Source: Actinomycetes bacterium (GTDB lineage Bacteria; Planctomycetota; Phycisphaerae; JAACET01). Taken from it: DNA of 64,000 nt. The position numbers and the translations under genes were made by a program. This document shows positions 25,160 through 34,064 of the stretch, in pieces (position 1 is the first letter of the stretch; every line of letters begins with the position of its first letter). The notes under the pieces are model-generated. The model ran no database searches. It was not told the DNA's origin and saw only the letters and a program-made list of their open reading frames with translations. Location: contig JAUXAG010000012.1 of NCBI GenBank assembly GCA_030614915.1, forward strand, positions 27,632-91,631. The letters are read 5' to 3'.

Positions 25160-26030
25160 TGTAATTTGGTGGTGTGCTGGTCCAGCGATTCTTGCGCTTG
25201 TTTGGTTTCTGCTTAACTACTTGTTCGTAAATAGATTATCATCCTTGCCTTCGAAATCTGCTCGATGATTGTCTCGGAGGCATAAGATGCTGCCATTGTC
25301 GTGTTCGTCAGACATAGTCATCCCAAAAAGTTGGCCTAAGAACATCAAGTCCAGGGTACTGCACGTCATCTCTTTGGCCCATTACGCCATTACCTACGCC
25401 CGAGGATGGGCAGCAAACAGGTGCTTATGCCATCAATTGTTGGTGCTAACCGCGTAACCTCTTGCAAACAAAGCTATTAGCTGTATAATCTTGCGATGCA
25501 AGGTGTAAGCTGCCAAATTCTAAATGTAACCTCTTGCGGATCAGACGGTTACACTCGAGTCACCAACAGTTAGCGACAGAAGCACCGCGCGAGTGTCTGA
25601 ACACTTGCTTTTGTTTTAGCCTCAGACAACTGGATCATATCGTCCAGACATATGCATCGTACCACAACCAATACCGACCACATCAGGGGCTAGGCAATAG
25701 ACCGCTGGGGGTGCTCGAAGACCCATTGTGGCAGATGGGAGAGATGGATGTGGGACAGATTCGATGCCAGTACTGGCTCGGTGGGCTGCTTAAGCATTAC
25801 TACCGTCAAGCCGCGTGATGCATCTCGCAAGAGTGCCAAACATCCGGGACGGGGCATAACAGATTCATGCGGGATGGATTGCTGTTGCTTTGGCTGTCTT
25901 TCAGCCATATCATGAGGAGCAGTCTTTGATGTGGTGTTGATCAAGCACAAGCACCGCTCAACCGCTTAGTTTCCCACAGACTCTCGGAGGGAACGACATT
26001 TTGGCCCGTCTCTCGGCGTGGCCCACGTCA
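25160..26030 (+). mobile_element. Internally deleted integrase-type IS (R2 left end plus common right end)
   Basis: 25165-25300 is the R2 flank in reverse orientation to the copies at 15 kb and 59 kb (complement of the caccacac, gattttc and tacctccgag blocks). A transposase N-terminus and then a C-terminus follow on the same strand, then the right-end flank shared with 6070-6290 (ttgctttggctgtctttcag, ggaacgacattttggccc). Left end, start, end and right end in correct order with the middle missing mark one decayed element of about 870 bases. gtaacctcttgc occurs twice (25455, 25520s) at the internal scar. No functional gene lies between 25152 and 26066. Confidence 0.7.
25287..25818 (+). pseudogene. 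Transposase remnant: N-terminus and C-terminus in different frames
   Basis: 25287-25457 encodes MLPLSCSSDIVIPKSWPKN, then KSRVLHVISLAHYAITYARGW, which I recall as the start of a planctomycetal integrase-core transposase family. 25594-25818 encodes ECLNTCFCFSLRQLDH...NQYRPHQGLGNRPLG...LGGLLKHYYRQAA, its end, nearly identical to 5850-6069. About 135 unrelated bases and a frame change separate them, and the catalytic domain is lost. It cannot be active. Confidence 0.72.
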
Positions 26031-26066
26031 GGCAGAAGCACCGGAAGGCAAATTAGGAGATGGCAA

Positions 26067-26918
26067 ATGGCTGTTGAAAATATGAAGCGGATTCTTGTGG
26101 AGGCCCAGAAGGGACATTATGCCGTTGGTGCGTTTAACATAGTAGATTACAACTCGATGCGTGCCGTGGTAAGTGCTGCAGAAGAAACTTCGGCTCCAGT
26201 GATTGTGCAGACTTCTGTCAAGACAGTAAAGTTTTGGGGAGCTGAGGCTATAGTAGCTTGGTTAAACCAGATAGCTAAAGAAAGTCCTGTTTCGGTGGCA
26301 TTACATTTAGACCACTGCAAGGAAGTCGATTTTTGCAGAAAATGCATTGATGCAGGGTGGTCTTCAGTAATGATTGACGCATCTTCGCTGCCATTTGAAG
26401 AGAATCTTGCGGCTACCAAAAGAGTGGTTGAAATGGCTGAGGCCGTGGCTGTAAGTGTGGAAGCGGAAATGGGTGAGATAGGCGGAGTCGAGGAAGATAT
26501 CGTTGTGGCTGATGAAGATGCCCATCTGGCTGACCCGAAAAAGGTATTAGCATTCTGCCGGGAAGTGGAATTGGCCTGTTTCGCTCCGGCTATCGGAACA
26601 GCTCATGGCGTATATAAAGGTGAGCCTAAACTTGATTTTGAAAGGCTTGAAACAATAGCAAAACAAACCGGTGTGCCGATAGCGTTGCATGGTGGTACGG
26701 GCTTGGCTGACGATGTTTTCAGAAAAGGCATCAGCCTGGGCTGTGCGAAGATAAACATATCCACACAGATTAAATACGCATTTATCGACGGCTTTGTGGA
26801 TTATCATAATGAGAATAAGGTATACGAGCCACTGAAGCCGTTGGGCGCACAGCTTGAAAGAATAAAAAAGGAAGTTAAAGAGAAGATAGAACTATTTGGC
26901 AGTGCCGGAAAGGCGTAA
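26067..26918 (+). CDS. Class II fructose-bisphosphate aldolase family protein
   Basis: 283 residues from the ATG at 26067 with TAGGAGA 6 bases upstream; the ORF-track start lies in IS debris. Zinc ligands and substrate-loop motifs are visible: ALHLDHCKEVDF (first metal histidine and catalytic Asp), VEAEMGEIGG, GTAHGVYKG (second His), LHGGTGL (third His) and KINISTQIK (phosphate loop). The family reversibly cleaves ketose (bis)phosphates to dihydroxyacetone phosphate and an aldehyde. The neighbours are a HAD phosphatase and sugar-acid enzymes, so a tagatose/ketose-phosphate substrate of the catabolic route is more likely than glycolytic FBP (inference). It is the first gene of the island and starts only 37 bases after the IS end. 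Confidence 0.9.
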   Translation: MAVENMKRILVEAQKGHYAVGAFNIVDYNSMRAVVSAAEETSAPVIVQTSVKTVKFWGAEAIVAWLNQIAKESPVSVALHLDHCKEVDFCRKCIDAGWSSVMIDASSLPFEENLAATKRVVEMAEAVAVSVEAEMGEIGGVEEDIVVADEDAHLADPKKVLAFCREVELACFAPAIGTAHGVYKGEPKLDFERLETIAKQTGVPIALHGGTGLADDVFRKGISLGCAKINISTQIKYAFIDGFVDYHNENKVYEPLKPLGAQLERIKKEVKEKIELFGSAGKA

Positions 26919-26929
26919 AGAGGATTGAT

Positions 26930-27655
26930 ATGACTGAATTAAAAGCATTGATATTTGATTGTGATGGAGTTTTAGTTGATACCGAGCGAGATGGTCACAG
27001 GGTTGCATTCAATCAGGCCTTTGCCCAAAAAGGGTATTGTTTTCAGTGGGACGTAGGGCTTTATGGCGAACTACTGAAAATTGCCGGTGGCAAAGAGCGT
27101 ATGCGAGCTTACTTTGATAAAAACGGCTGGCCGACCGACACATCGGACAAAGATGAGTTTATCAAAGAATTACACCGGCTAAAAACAGATTTTTACATGC
27201 AGATAATCGAGGAGGGGCAGTTGCCCCTGCGCACTGGCATTACGCGCCTTGTGGACCAGGCCATTGCTGGCGGTATCATTTTGGCTGTTTGCTCCACCTC
27301 AAACCAAAGAGCCGTGAACCTTGTGGTAGAAAAGCTGTTGGGGCTTGAGAGGAAAGGAAAGTTTGACGCTATTTTGGCCGGCGATATTGTTTCGAAGAAG
27401 AAGCCTGATCCTGCGATATATAACCTTGCTAAGGAACGTTTAAACCTTGATCCTGCCGGCTGTGTCGTTGTGGAAGACAGTCAAAACGGACTACTGGCAG
27501 CAAAAGGGGCAGGCATGAACTGCATAATTACTACCAGCAGCTATACGGCCAATGAGGACTTTAGCAAAGCCGATCTTGTGGTTGATGAGCTCGGCGATCC
27601 GCCAGATGTTAAAATCAATTTGGAAAACTTAAAGCAAATAGTCGCAAACAAATAA
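26930..27655 (+). CDS. HAD-superfamily phosphatase (CbbY-like)
   Basis: This 241-residue protein lies 11 bases after the aldolase. HAD motif I is FDCDGVLVDTE (nucleophile and general acid/base Asp), motif II VCSTSN, motif III SKKKPDPAIY and motif IV VVVEDSQNGL. The helical cap after motif I and the length fit the CbbY/beta-phosphoglucomutase-like subgroup, which hydrolyses small sugar phosphates. CbbY itself removes xylulose-1,5-bisphosphate, an inhibitory by-product. The link to the aldolase suggests sugar-phosphate dephosphorylation or repair in the same pathway. The substrate is not fixed by the sequence. Confidence 0.88.
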   Translation: MTELKALIFDCDGVLVDTERDGHRVAFNQAFAQKGYCFQWDVGLYGELLKIAGGKERMRAYFDKNGWPTDTSDKDEFIKELHRLKTDFYMQIIEEGQLPLRTGITRLVDQAIAGGIILAVCSTSNQRAVNLVVEKLLGLERKGKFDAILAGDIVSKKKPDPAIYNLAKERLNLDPAGCVVVEDSQNGLLAAKGAGMNCIITTSSYTANEDFSKADLVVDELGDPPDVKINLENLKQIVANK

Positions 27656-27718
27656 TTAATGCGAAAGTTAACAATTAGCTCCTTGCACTTTATTTCAACA
27701 ATTTAAGGAAGGAAAGAT

Positions 27719-28618
27719 ATGAGTCACAAAGAAAAACTATCGGGAGTATTTCCGCCATTTATGACACCGTTTGGAGAAGAGGGGGAAGTATCGTACAGTA
27801 AATTGGCTGAAAACATTGAGAAATACAACGAGACGGACTTGCGAGGCTATATGCCGCTGGGAAGCAATGGCGAGTTCATGAGCCTTACTGAAGAAGAGTC
27901 TTTGAAGATAATTGATGTGTTCAAGGAAAAAAAGGCTGCTGATAAAACTATTATAGCTGGTGCCGGCAGGGAATCTGCTAATGCAACATTGGATTTTATA
28001 AACAAAATAGCAGATAAGGATGTAGATTACGCGACTTTGTTGCCGCCGCACTATTTTGTCGGTGCGATGACGGATGATGTGTTGATTAAGTTTTACACAG
28101 CAGTTGCAGACAAATCGCCTATTCCTATTATGATTTATAATGCACCAAAGTTTGCATCCGGTCTTTTGATATCTGCAAATGTTATTTCTGCCTTGGCGGC
28201 GCATCCTAATATCGCGGGCATGAAAGATACGTCCAAGGAAGATATTTCAATGTATGTTGAGGCCGTTCCTGATGGAGCAGATTTTTGTGTTCTTGCCGGC
28301 ACCATCAGCAAATTCTATAAATCACTTCTGGCAGGTGCTGTTGGAGGAGTTTTGTCAATGGCTAATTATTTGCCCGATATGTGTTGCCAACTGTATGAGA
28401 TTTATTTGTCCGGCGACACGGAAAAAGGACAGAAAGAAGATGAATATGTTCGTTCGCTAAGCGCCCAGGCGGCGGGGAAATACGGTGTGGCGGGAGTAAA
28501 AGCTGCGATGGATTTACTTGGATATTTTGGCGGAGACCCGAGAATCCCATTGTCTCCTATAGATGCTCAGAGCAAGGCTGAGTTGAAGGCCGTCCTCGAA
28601 AAGGAGGGTTTGTTATGA
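27719..28618 (+). CDS. DapA-family lyase (dihydrodipicolinate synthase/KDG aldolase-like)
   Basis: This 299-residue protein has a strong AAGGAAGG ribosome site. It is a TIM-barrel class I aldolase family member: GVFPPFMTPFGEEGEV at the start, PLGSNGEFMSLTEEE (a G-S-x-G-E pyruvate-carboxylate loop), IMIYNAP (catalytic Tyr) and AGMKDTS (Schiff-base Lys). The GSNGE variant instead of GTTGE is common in lyases that are not lysine-biosynthetic, such as 2-keto-3-deoxy-sugar-acid or hydroxy-oxoglutarate aldolases. With KDG-type kinase and hydroxyacid dehydrogenase genes next to it, cleavage of a 2-keto-3-deoxy acid to pyruvate plus an aldehyde is the best guess. Confidence 0.88.
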   Translation: MSHKEKLSGVFPPFMTPFGEEGEVSYSKLAENIEKYNETDLRGYMPLGSNGEFMSLTEEESLKIIDVFKEKKAADKTIIAGAGRESANATLDFINKIADKDVDYATLLPPHYFVGAMTDDVLIKFYTAVADKSPIPIMIYNAPKFASGLLISANVISALAAHPNIAGMKDTSKEDISMYVEAVPDGADFCVLAGTISKFYKSLLAGAVGGVLSMANYLPDMCCQLYEIYLSGDTEKGQKEDEYVRSLSAQAAGKYGVAGVKAAMDLLGYFGGDPRIPLSPIDAQSKAELKAVLEKEGLL

Positions 28619-29571
28619 AAACAGTGCTCTTGCCACAAAAGATTTGCGATGAAGGACTGGACGTATTGAAGGGAAAGGTCGAAGTCATTATCGCCCCCGA
28701 CCCATCGCAGGAAACGCTGCTTAAAATGTGTGTTGATGCAGACGCAATTGTGTTAAGAACAACATCCAAAGTTACCGCTGAAGTGATCGATACCGCCAAA
28801 AACCTTAAAATCGTTTCGAGAACAGGGGCCGGCGTGGATAATGTGAACGTAGAAGCTGCTACGAAAAGAGGTATACTGGTTTGCAATCTTGTTGGCGTCA
28901 ATAGTTTATCGGTTTGTGAACATGCAATTTCGCTGATGATGGTGCTGGCCAAACAACTTCCATTTATGGACAAATCTGTGCGAGAGGGATTCTGGAAAGC
29001 AAGAAACGCCAATGTAACCGTGGAACTGGAAGGCAAAACACTTGGCATTATGGCCCTTGGAAACATCGGAGCCAGGGTTGCTAAAAAATGCCATGACGGA
29101 TTGGGAATGAAAATCTTAGCCTATGACCCTTATGCCAGGGATTTTTTCAAGGATTATGATTACGAATTTGTTGATAACCTGGAAGATCTGTTTAAGCGGT
29201 CTGATTTTATTTCAGTTCATTGTCCGAATCTGCCTGAGACAAAGGGTATGATTACAAGAGAATTGTTGTTTTCGATGAAGTCGGACGCCTACTTTATAAA
29301 TACCGCCAGAGGTGTAGTTGTTGACGAACAGGCTTTAATTGAGTTGCTCCGGGATAAACGGATAGCCGGTGCCGGCCTTGATGTATTTACCGCCGAACCG
29401 CCGGATAACGAACTGCTGAAAATGGACAATGTGACACTTTCGCCCCATGTTGCCGCACTGACCAGGGAAGCTACCATAAGAATGGCAACAGAAGCATGTC
29501 AGGCTGTCATAGATTTCTTCGATGAAAAACTGCCGAAAAGCATTTATAACAAGAAAGAGTTGAATTTGTAA
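28615..29571 (+). CDS. D-2-hydroxyacid dehydrogenase (phosphoglycerate dehydrogenase-like)
   Basis: 318 residues; the ATG overlaps the previous stop (ATGA) with GGAGG ahead of it. The NAD domain has GIMALGNIGARVA, where Ala replaces the first Gly of GxGxxG. The catalytic triad is visible: Arg in NTARGVVVDE, Glu in DVFTAEPP and His in LSPHVAALT. The length fits short SerA-like enzymes without the ACT domain. Family members reduce 2-keto acids to D-2-hydroxy acids. In this island it may act on a sugar-acid-derived keto acid (for example hydroxypyruvate or tartronate semialdehyde), which is inference. Confidence 0.88.
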   Translation: MKTVLLPQKICDEGLDVLKGKVEVIIAPDPSQETLLKMCVDADAIVLRTTSKVTAEVIDTAKNLKIVSRTGAGVDNVNVEAATKRGILVCNLVGVNSLSVCEHAISLMMVLAKQLPFMDKSVREGFWKARNANVTVELEGKTLGIMALGNIGARVAKKCHDGLGMKILAYDPYARDFFKDYDYEFVDNLEDLFKRSDFISVHCPNLPETKGMITRELLFSMKSDAYFINTARGVVVDEQALIELLRDKRIAGAGLDVFTAEPPDNELLKMDNVTLSPHVAALTREATIRMATEACQAVIDFFDEKLPKSIYNKKELNL

Positions 29572-29592
29572 ACAACAGAAAACGGGACAATT

Positions 29593-30645
29593 ATGGAAAA
29601 GAAATATGACATATTAAGCTTTGGTGAAGCGATGATAAGGTTTACTGCTCCAGGCAATGCGAGATTGGAGCAGGCAAGCTGTCTGGAAATGGCTGTCAGC
29701 GCCGCGGAGCTAAATGTGGCTGTTAATACATCTCGGCTTGGCTTGAAGACCGCCTGGGTTTCCAAATTGGTCAATATCTGGTCAGGACAGTATATTATCA
29801 ATAAAGGCAGGGAGCATGGCGTTGATATGAGCAATGTCAAACTTGTTGCTTTTGACGGCAGGGGATGGGTCAGGAACGGTTTGTGTTTTATTGAGGTAGG
29901 CGTTGGTCCCAGAGCTAACAGGCAGATATACGACAGGGGACATTCTGCGATTAGCGGTATTTCGCCTGGAGAAATAGATTGGAAAACCCTATTGCCGCAA
30001 ACCAAATGGTTCCATACAACTGGAATTACAACAGCTCTGTCAGATAATTGTATAAGCGAAGTTATTACTTCATTAAAGACCGCCAAAGAGCTTGGGATTA
30101 AAACGAGTTTTGATTTGAATTTCCGTTCAACTCTCTGGAAAGCCGAAAAAGCTCAAGAGGTTATGAAAAAGGTTGCTCCGTGTGTCGATGTTATGATAGG
30201 AAATGAAGAGGACTTCGAGAAGATGCTGGGCGTTTCCTCTGACAGCACTACTGGAAAATATTCTAAAATTGACCCAAACAATTACAAAAAGGTGGCGGAA
30301 AAAGTCGTAGAGTTATATCCGAATATAGAGGTTGTTGGTACAACCCTGCGTGATGCCAGGACAGGTTTATTAAATGACTGGCAGACTGTAATACTCTATA
30401 AGGGAGACTTTTTTGTCTCCAGAAAATACGAAAACCTTGAGATTATCGACAGAACAGGTGGAGGGGATAGCTTTGCCTCAGCTTTGATTTACAGCATACT
30501 TAAAGATAAAAGCCCAAGGGATGCTATAGAATTTTCAGCGGCTTATTCAGCTTTATGTCACGGATTCCGAGGAGACTGGAACTGGGCAACAAAACAAGAG
30601 GCTGAAAGGGTCATGAAGGGAGGCAATGCCAGAGTTATACGATAA
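29593..30645 (+). CDS. PfkB-family sugar kinase (2-keto-3-deoxygluconate kinase-like)
   Basis: This 350-residue protein has the ribokinase fold: N-terminal SFGEAMIRF and PGNARLEQA, central SFDLNFRSTLW and IGNEEDFEKMLGV, and the C-terminal anion-hole and catalytic-base motif RTGGGDSFASALI. The DLNFR..LW and N..E signatures are those of KDG kinases, which phosphorylate 2-keto-3-deoxygluconate to KDPG. It is 21 bases after the dehydrogenase gene. No KDPG aldolase is in the window, so the product may be cleaved by the DapA-like or class II aldolase or by an enzyme coded elsewhere. Confidence 0.88.
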   Translation: MEKKYDILSFGEAMIRFTAPGNARLEQASCLEMAVSAAELNVAVNTSRLGLKTAWVSKLVNIWSGQYIINKGREHGVDMSNVKLVAFDGRGWVRNGLCFIEVGVGPRANRQIYDRGHSAISGISPGEIDWKTLLPQTKWFHTTGITTALSDNCISEVITSLKTAKELGIKTSFDLNFRSTLWKAEKAQEVMKKVAPCVDVMIGNEEDFEKMLGVSSDSTTGKYSKIDPNNYKKVAEKVVELYPNIEVVGTTLRDARTGLLNDWQTVILYKGDFFVSRKYENLEIIDRTGGGDSFASALIYSILKDKSPRDAIEFSAAYSALCHGFRGDWNWATKQEAERVMKGGNARVIR

Positions 30646-30694
30646 CAATCTAAATCTGCTGCTTTAACATCCGCAAAAACTGCTCGTTGATAGG

Positions 30695-30713
30695 AGCCGC
30701 TAAACTTGCGGCT
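30695..30713 (+). other. Hairpin between kinase and cyclase genes
   Basis: AGCCGC-taaactt-GCGGCT forms a 6-bp perfect stem in the 100-base gap between the kinase stop and the next start. No T-run follows, so it is not a typical terminator. It could be an RNA-processing or stability element, or a small IS scar. Confidence 0.35.
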
Positions 30714-30752
30714 AAGTATACGAATTAAGAATTATTAAACTAAGGGATGAAA

Positions 30753-31415
30753 ATGTCTCGGATAATTGATTTAAGTCTGCCGATATATCACATGGCTCCG
30801 ACAATGGGGCCTGACCCCAAGTGTGCCGTGATTGCATACCACACAATTGATTCAATAAAGTATAATCTTTCACAGTTAATTATCAGTAGCCATCAAGGTA
30901 CACACCTCGATGCTCCCTATCACTTCTTCAATAATGGCAGAACGTTGGACAAGCTGGACTTATCAAAATGTGTGGGGCCCGCTGAAGTCTTTGACCTGTC
31001 ATATGCTGCATTAAAGTACAATATACTTCCGAAAGACTTAAAACCTTTTGAATCGCGAATAAAATCAGGTTCAAGAATCCTGTTGCGAACAAACTGGTAC
31101 AAAAAGTTTCCGAAAAAAGAATATTTTTCGGAAGGGCCGAGAATCACTCCACAATTGGCAGCGTGGTTGGCTGAGAAAAAAATTGCATTGCTGGGTATCG
31201 AAACACCGGGGCCTCATCCTACTGAATGGGAGAAAGTGCATAAAAGCCTGCTGAAGGAGGAAGTGGTGATCGTTGAAGGTTTGGCTAATTTGAATAAAAT
31301 AAAGGAAGACACGATTTTTCTGATTGCGCTTCCATTGAAGATAAAAAGCCGCGATGGTTCGCCCATAAGAGCTATTGCAATTGAAAACTTCCATGAGACC
31401 TGCGTAAATAGATAA
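30753..31415 (+). CDS. PF04199-type cyclase/hydrolase (kynurenine formamidase-like fold), copy 1
   Basis: 220 residues from the ATG at 30753, with AAGGGA correctly spaced (the ATG at 30747 overlaps that site). It begins SRIIDLSLPIYHMAP and carries the metal-binding HQGTHLDAPYHF (HxGTHxDxPxHF), GSRILLRTNW, and LLGIETPGPHPTEWEKVH with the later catalytic His. The family uses Mn or Zn to hydrolyse amides, lactones or cyclic compounds (kynurenine formamidase, isatin hydrolase). A lactonase-like role in the sugar-acid route would fit, but this is inference. A second paralogue lies at 39204. Confidence 0.85.
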   Translation: MSRIIDLSLPIYHMAPTMGPDPKCAVIAYHTIDSIKYNLSQLIISSHQGTHLDAPYHFFNNGRTLDKLDLSKCVGPAEVFDLSYAALKYNILPKDLKPFESRIKSGSRILLRTNWYKKFPKKEYFSEGPRITPQLAAWLAEKKIALLGIETPGPHPTEWEKVHKSLLKEEVVIVEGLANLNKIKEDTIFLIALPLKIKSRDGSPIRAIAIENFHETCVNR

Positions 31416-31442
31416 CAATGTTACCTTAAAGGAGTATATCTT

Positions 31443-32414
31443 ATATTAATTAGAGAAGATGTTCAAGGTTTTCCTGTTGTTGGTCTGGCTAACAGCAATC
31501 TCGAAATTCGAACGATTCCGGAGCTGGGAGCTAAGATATGTAGTCTCATAAACTGTCGAACCGGCCGGGAGTGGATGTGGATACCTCCGGGAGGACCAAA
31601 GTATTTCCGTAATAAAACTGGCAACTGTTTTCCTGACGGCACATTAGTTGGAGCTGACGAATGTATTCCGACACTTGCCGAATGTCAGTGGCGGGATTTG
31701 AAGTTACCCGATCATGGCGAGGTTTGGACCGAGGCTTGGGTACTGGATGAGGAAGATTTAGAAAACAAAAAGGTTACAGTCTCTATTGATATGCCAATCT
31801 CCCCTTTGAAGTTCAAGCGTACCTTGTCCCTTGAAGTCGAACGAGTCAAGTTCGACTACACTTTGACTAGCAAGAGTGATGAACCGTTAGAATATATCTG
31901 GGCACTGCACCCGATGATGGCGATTGAGGACGGGGATCGGCTCATCCTGCCTGAGGAATGCGAGACCATGCGATTGGACGCAACTGTGATCAACTGCGGA
32001 TTGGGAGATCGAGGCACAGTAATCAAATGGCCGGCGCCTACTGAAGGAATTCATCTGGATAAACTCGGTTTTAATTGTGAGAACGGCGCTGTGAAATTCT
32101 TCACCGACCCTTTGACTCTTGGCCGTGCCGCCATTCACAATCAACATACAGGCGAATACATCACATTCGCATGCGATACCAGGGAATTAAACACTTTTGG
32201 AGTCTGGATCAATCGCGGTGGTTGGGGGGGATATCATCATGTTGCCATCGAGCCGTCGAATGGCGCGCCTGATCCGCTCGATCTTGCGGTAAAAGAATGG
32301 AAACGTTGTTCAGTGTTGGGCCCGGGAGAATCCTGCAGTTGGAGCCTTAGCATTTATGTTGGTATTGATAAAGAATTGGAAGGCGATGAATTTTTAAAGA
32401 AATTCCAACATTAA
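31443..32414 (+). CDS. Aldose-epimerase/mutarotase-like protein with apparent ATA start
   Basis: The frame is open from just after the cyclase stop, and homology-like sequence (REDVQGFPVVGLANSNLEIR, PELGAKICSLIN) begins 44 codons before the ORF-track ATG at 31575. No ATG, GTG or TTG exists in that stretch. AAAGGAG at 31428-31434 is placed 8 bases before an ATA codon (31443), followed by TTA-ATT, so ATA, or ATT at 31449, would be the start. The body (LDFEY/F-type beta strands, WALHPMMAIEDGDRLILPEE, GVWINRGGWGGYHHVAIEPSNG) resembles DUF4432/galactose-mutarotase-like beta-sandwich proteins. It probably interconverts sugar anomers or binds a sugar acid. A start-codon mutation or a sequence error are alternatives. 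Confidence 0.7.
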   Translation: MLIREDVQGFPVVGLANSNLEIRTIPELGAKICSLINCRTGREWMWIPPGGPKYFRNKTGNCFPDGTLVGADECIPTLAECQWRDLKLPDHGEVWTEAWVLDEEDLENKKVTVSIDMPISPLKFKRTLSLEVERVKFDYTLTSKSDEPLEYIWALHPMMAIEDGDRLILPEECETMRLDATVINCGLGDRGTVIKWPAPTEGIHLDKLGFNCENGAVKFFTDPLTLGRAAIHNQHTGEYITFACDTRELNTFGVWINRGGWGGYHHVAIEPSNGAPDPLDLAVKEWKRCSVLGPGESCSWSLSIYVGIDKELEGDEFLKKFQH

Positions 32415-32433
32415 ATCAAAAGGAGATAAACTC

Positions 32434-33240
32434 ATGCGCTTAAAAGAGAAGGTGGCTATTATTACCGGTACAGGTCGTGGTATTGGTAAGAGTATTGCCA
32501 AAGTGTTCGCTAAAGAGGGAGCAAAAGTAGTTGCATGTGACAGGGATTTGGGAACTGGACAAGCAGGTGTTGATGCCATAGTTGCAAATGGCGGTGAAGC
32601 GATATTCGTTAAATGCGATGTGTCCATCGAGGAGAACGTAAAGAATCTGATAGCCAAAGCAATAGAGACCCATGGGAGAATCGATATTCTTGTCAATAAC
32701 GCCGGGGTAAACTTTGTCAAAAAGTTCGAGGAGGTCGAGCCGGAAGATTGGGACAGGGTTATCAACACGGATTTGCGAGGTACTTATCTATGTACGCGAC
32801 TGGCGATACTGGAAATGCTCAAGACAGGTGCTGGTTCCATTATCAACATCGGCACAATACATTCGTTGGCTTGCATGGCTGGTGCGGCGCCTTATGATGC
32901 AGCAAAGTGGGGCGTTGTGGGCTTAACCAAATCAGTAGCTGTGGAGTTTGCTGACAGAAACATACGAGCCAATGTATTGAGTCCAGGCCTGATCGCAACT
33001 CAAATATGGGAAGATATTAAGGCTGCGGCTCCCAGCATTGAAGAGGCCATGAAATATTGGAAGGCAAATATACCTATGGGAAGACCCGGGAAACCCGAAG
33101 AAATAGCATATCTTGCTGTTTTTCTGGCAAGCGATGAATCAAGTTACATCACAGGATCAAACATTTTGGCTGATGGTGGTCTGACCAGTTTGCTTATCAG
33201 CAAGGAACCATTTGAATCCAAAAGTATCGAGGGCCAATAA
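32434..33240 (+). CDS. SDR-family dehydrogenase, copy 1
   Basis: This 268-residue protein has AAAAGGAG upstream. Classic short-chain dehydrogenase: TGTGRGIG (cofactor loop, TGxxxGxG), ACDRDLG (an Asp that favours NAD), NNAGVNF, a catalytic Ser in GTIHSLACMAGAAPYDAAKWG with the YxxxK as Y-D-A-A-K, and ITGSNILADGGL at the end. The S of the triad is in the NIGTIHS segment. SDRs of this subgroup oxidise sugars or sugar acids (glucose or galactose dehydrogenase, 2-deoxygluconate dehydrogenase). The IS1380 remnant begins immediately after the stop codon, so the native downstream neighbour has been lost. Confidence 0.88.
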   Translation: MRLKEKVAIITGTGRGIGKSIAKVFAKEGAKVVACDRDLGTGQAGVDAIVANGGEAIFVKCDVSIEENVKNLIAKAIETHGRIDILVNNAGVNFVKKFEEVEPEDWDRVINTDLRGTYLCTRLAILEMLKTGAGSIINIGTIHSLACMAGAAPYDAAKWGVVGLTKSVAVEFADRNIRANVLSPGLIATQIWEDIKAAAPSIEEAMKYWKANIPMGRPGKPEEIAYLAVFLASDESSYITGSNILADGGLTSLLISKEPFESKSIEGQ

Positions 33241-33591
33241 TCTGTTTCTGAATTAGAAGCACAAGAGCAATGGATCAAGGAAGGTAAATACGCCCTGAAG
33301 TGGACACGGCTTTCGTGCCATGATTTCGTGGATAATCAGGTGAGACTGCAACTATTTGCCTTGGCATACAATCTTGGCAATTTCCTGAGACGTTTGGCGT
33401 TGCCCAAATCCATCAAAGACTGGTCGCTGAGGACCATGCGGGAAAGATTAGTCAAGATCGGAGCCAAGGTTGTCAAGCATGCCCGTTATGTGATCTTTCA
33501 GCTGGCAGAGGTTCTGGTATCGAGATCCTTGTTCTATGAAATCCTTGAGCGTATTCATCGACTGAAACCTGTACCTATTGAGACTGGTTGA
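33241..33591 (+). pseudogene. IS1380-family transposase, C-terminal remnant
   Basis: In frame with and directly after the SDR stop codon, the translation runs EAQEQWIKEGKYALKWTRLS, CHDFVDNQVRLQLFALAYNL, NFLRRLALP, RTMRERLVKIGAKVVKHARY and ends at TGA. I recognise this as the C-terminal ~110 residues of IS1380-type transposases (WTRLSC..F..N.VRLqL.aLAYNLanFLR). The catalytic DDE residues lie upstream of what remains, so it is inactive. Confidence 0.82.
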
Positions 33592-34064
33592 TGTGCAGAA
33601 TTGCCGAAAGACTATGGTTTATGGGAGGGCAGGCGGTCAGGTTCTGTTCAAAAGCGGGTATTGGAAGAGAGTGGAGACTTCCAAAGCCCTGTTATTATCG
33701 AAATGGTCACAAAAACTGCCTCGACAAAGAAGATCCTTGACTGCTCAAGATAATTTTGGCAAAATCATCGATGCCGTACGGAGGAATTTATGTTTTTTGA
33801 TCGTCCAAATGGGAAATCCCAGGTAAGTGGTTTTACTGTAAGAAGTTCCGGCGTCGACCTGGAGACGCGCGAAGATCGCTTAGAATTGTACCTAGGGCAG
33901 ATTACGCTTGTATCGGTTCAGCTTATGACTTTATGATTTGGCCTCATCGAAGCTTGATCTTCAAAACAGACTTGGTATTCTATTGGAAATCAGGCCTAGC
34001 GGTGTAGCTGAGCAAGGATATACGATGTTATATGGGAAATCACAGAGTAAAGGAGAAAGATAAC
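33592..34064 (+). other. Gene-free stretch, probable IS1380 right-end DNA
   Basis: There is no convincing gene in these 470 bases; the ORF at 33578 is a chance frame. The block tttttgatcgtccaaatggg at ~33790 probably belongs to the IS right end. An AAGGAG-type ribosome site for the next gene lies at 34050-34056. Confidence 0.4.
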
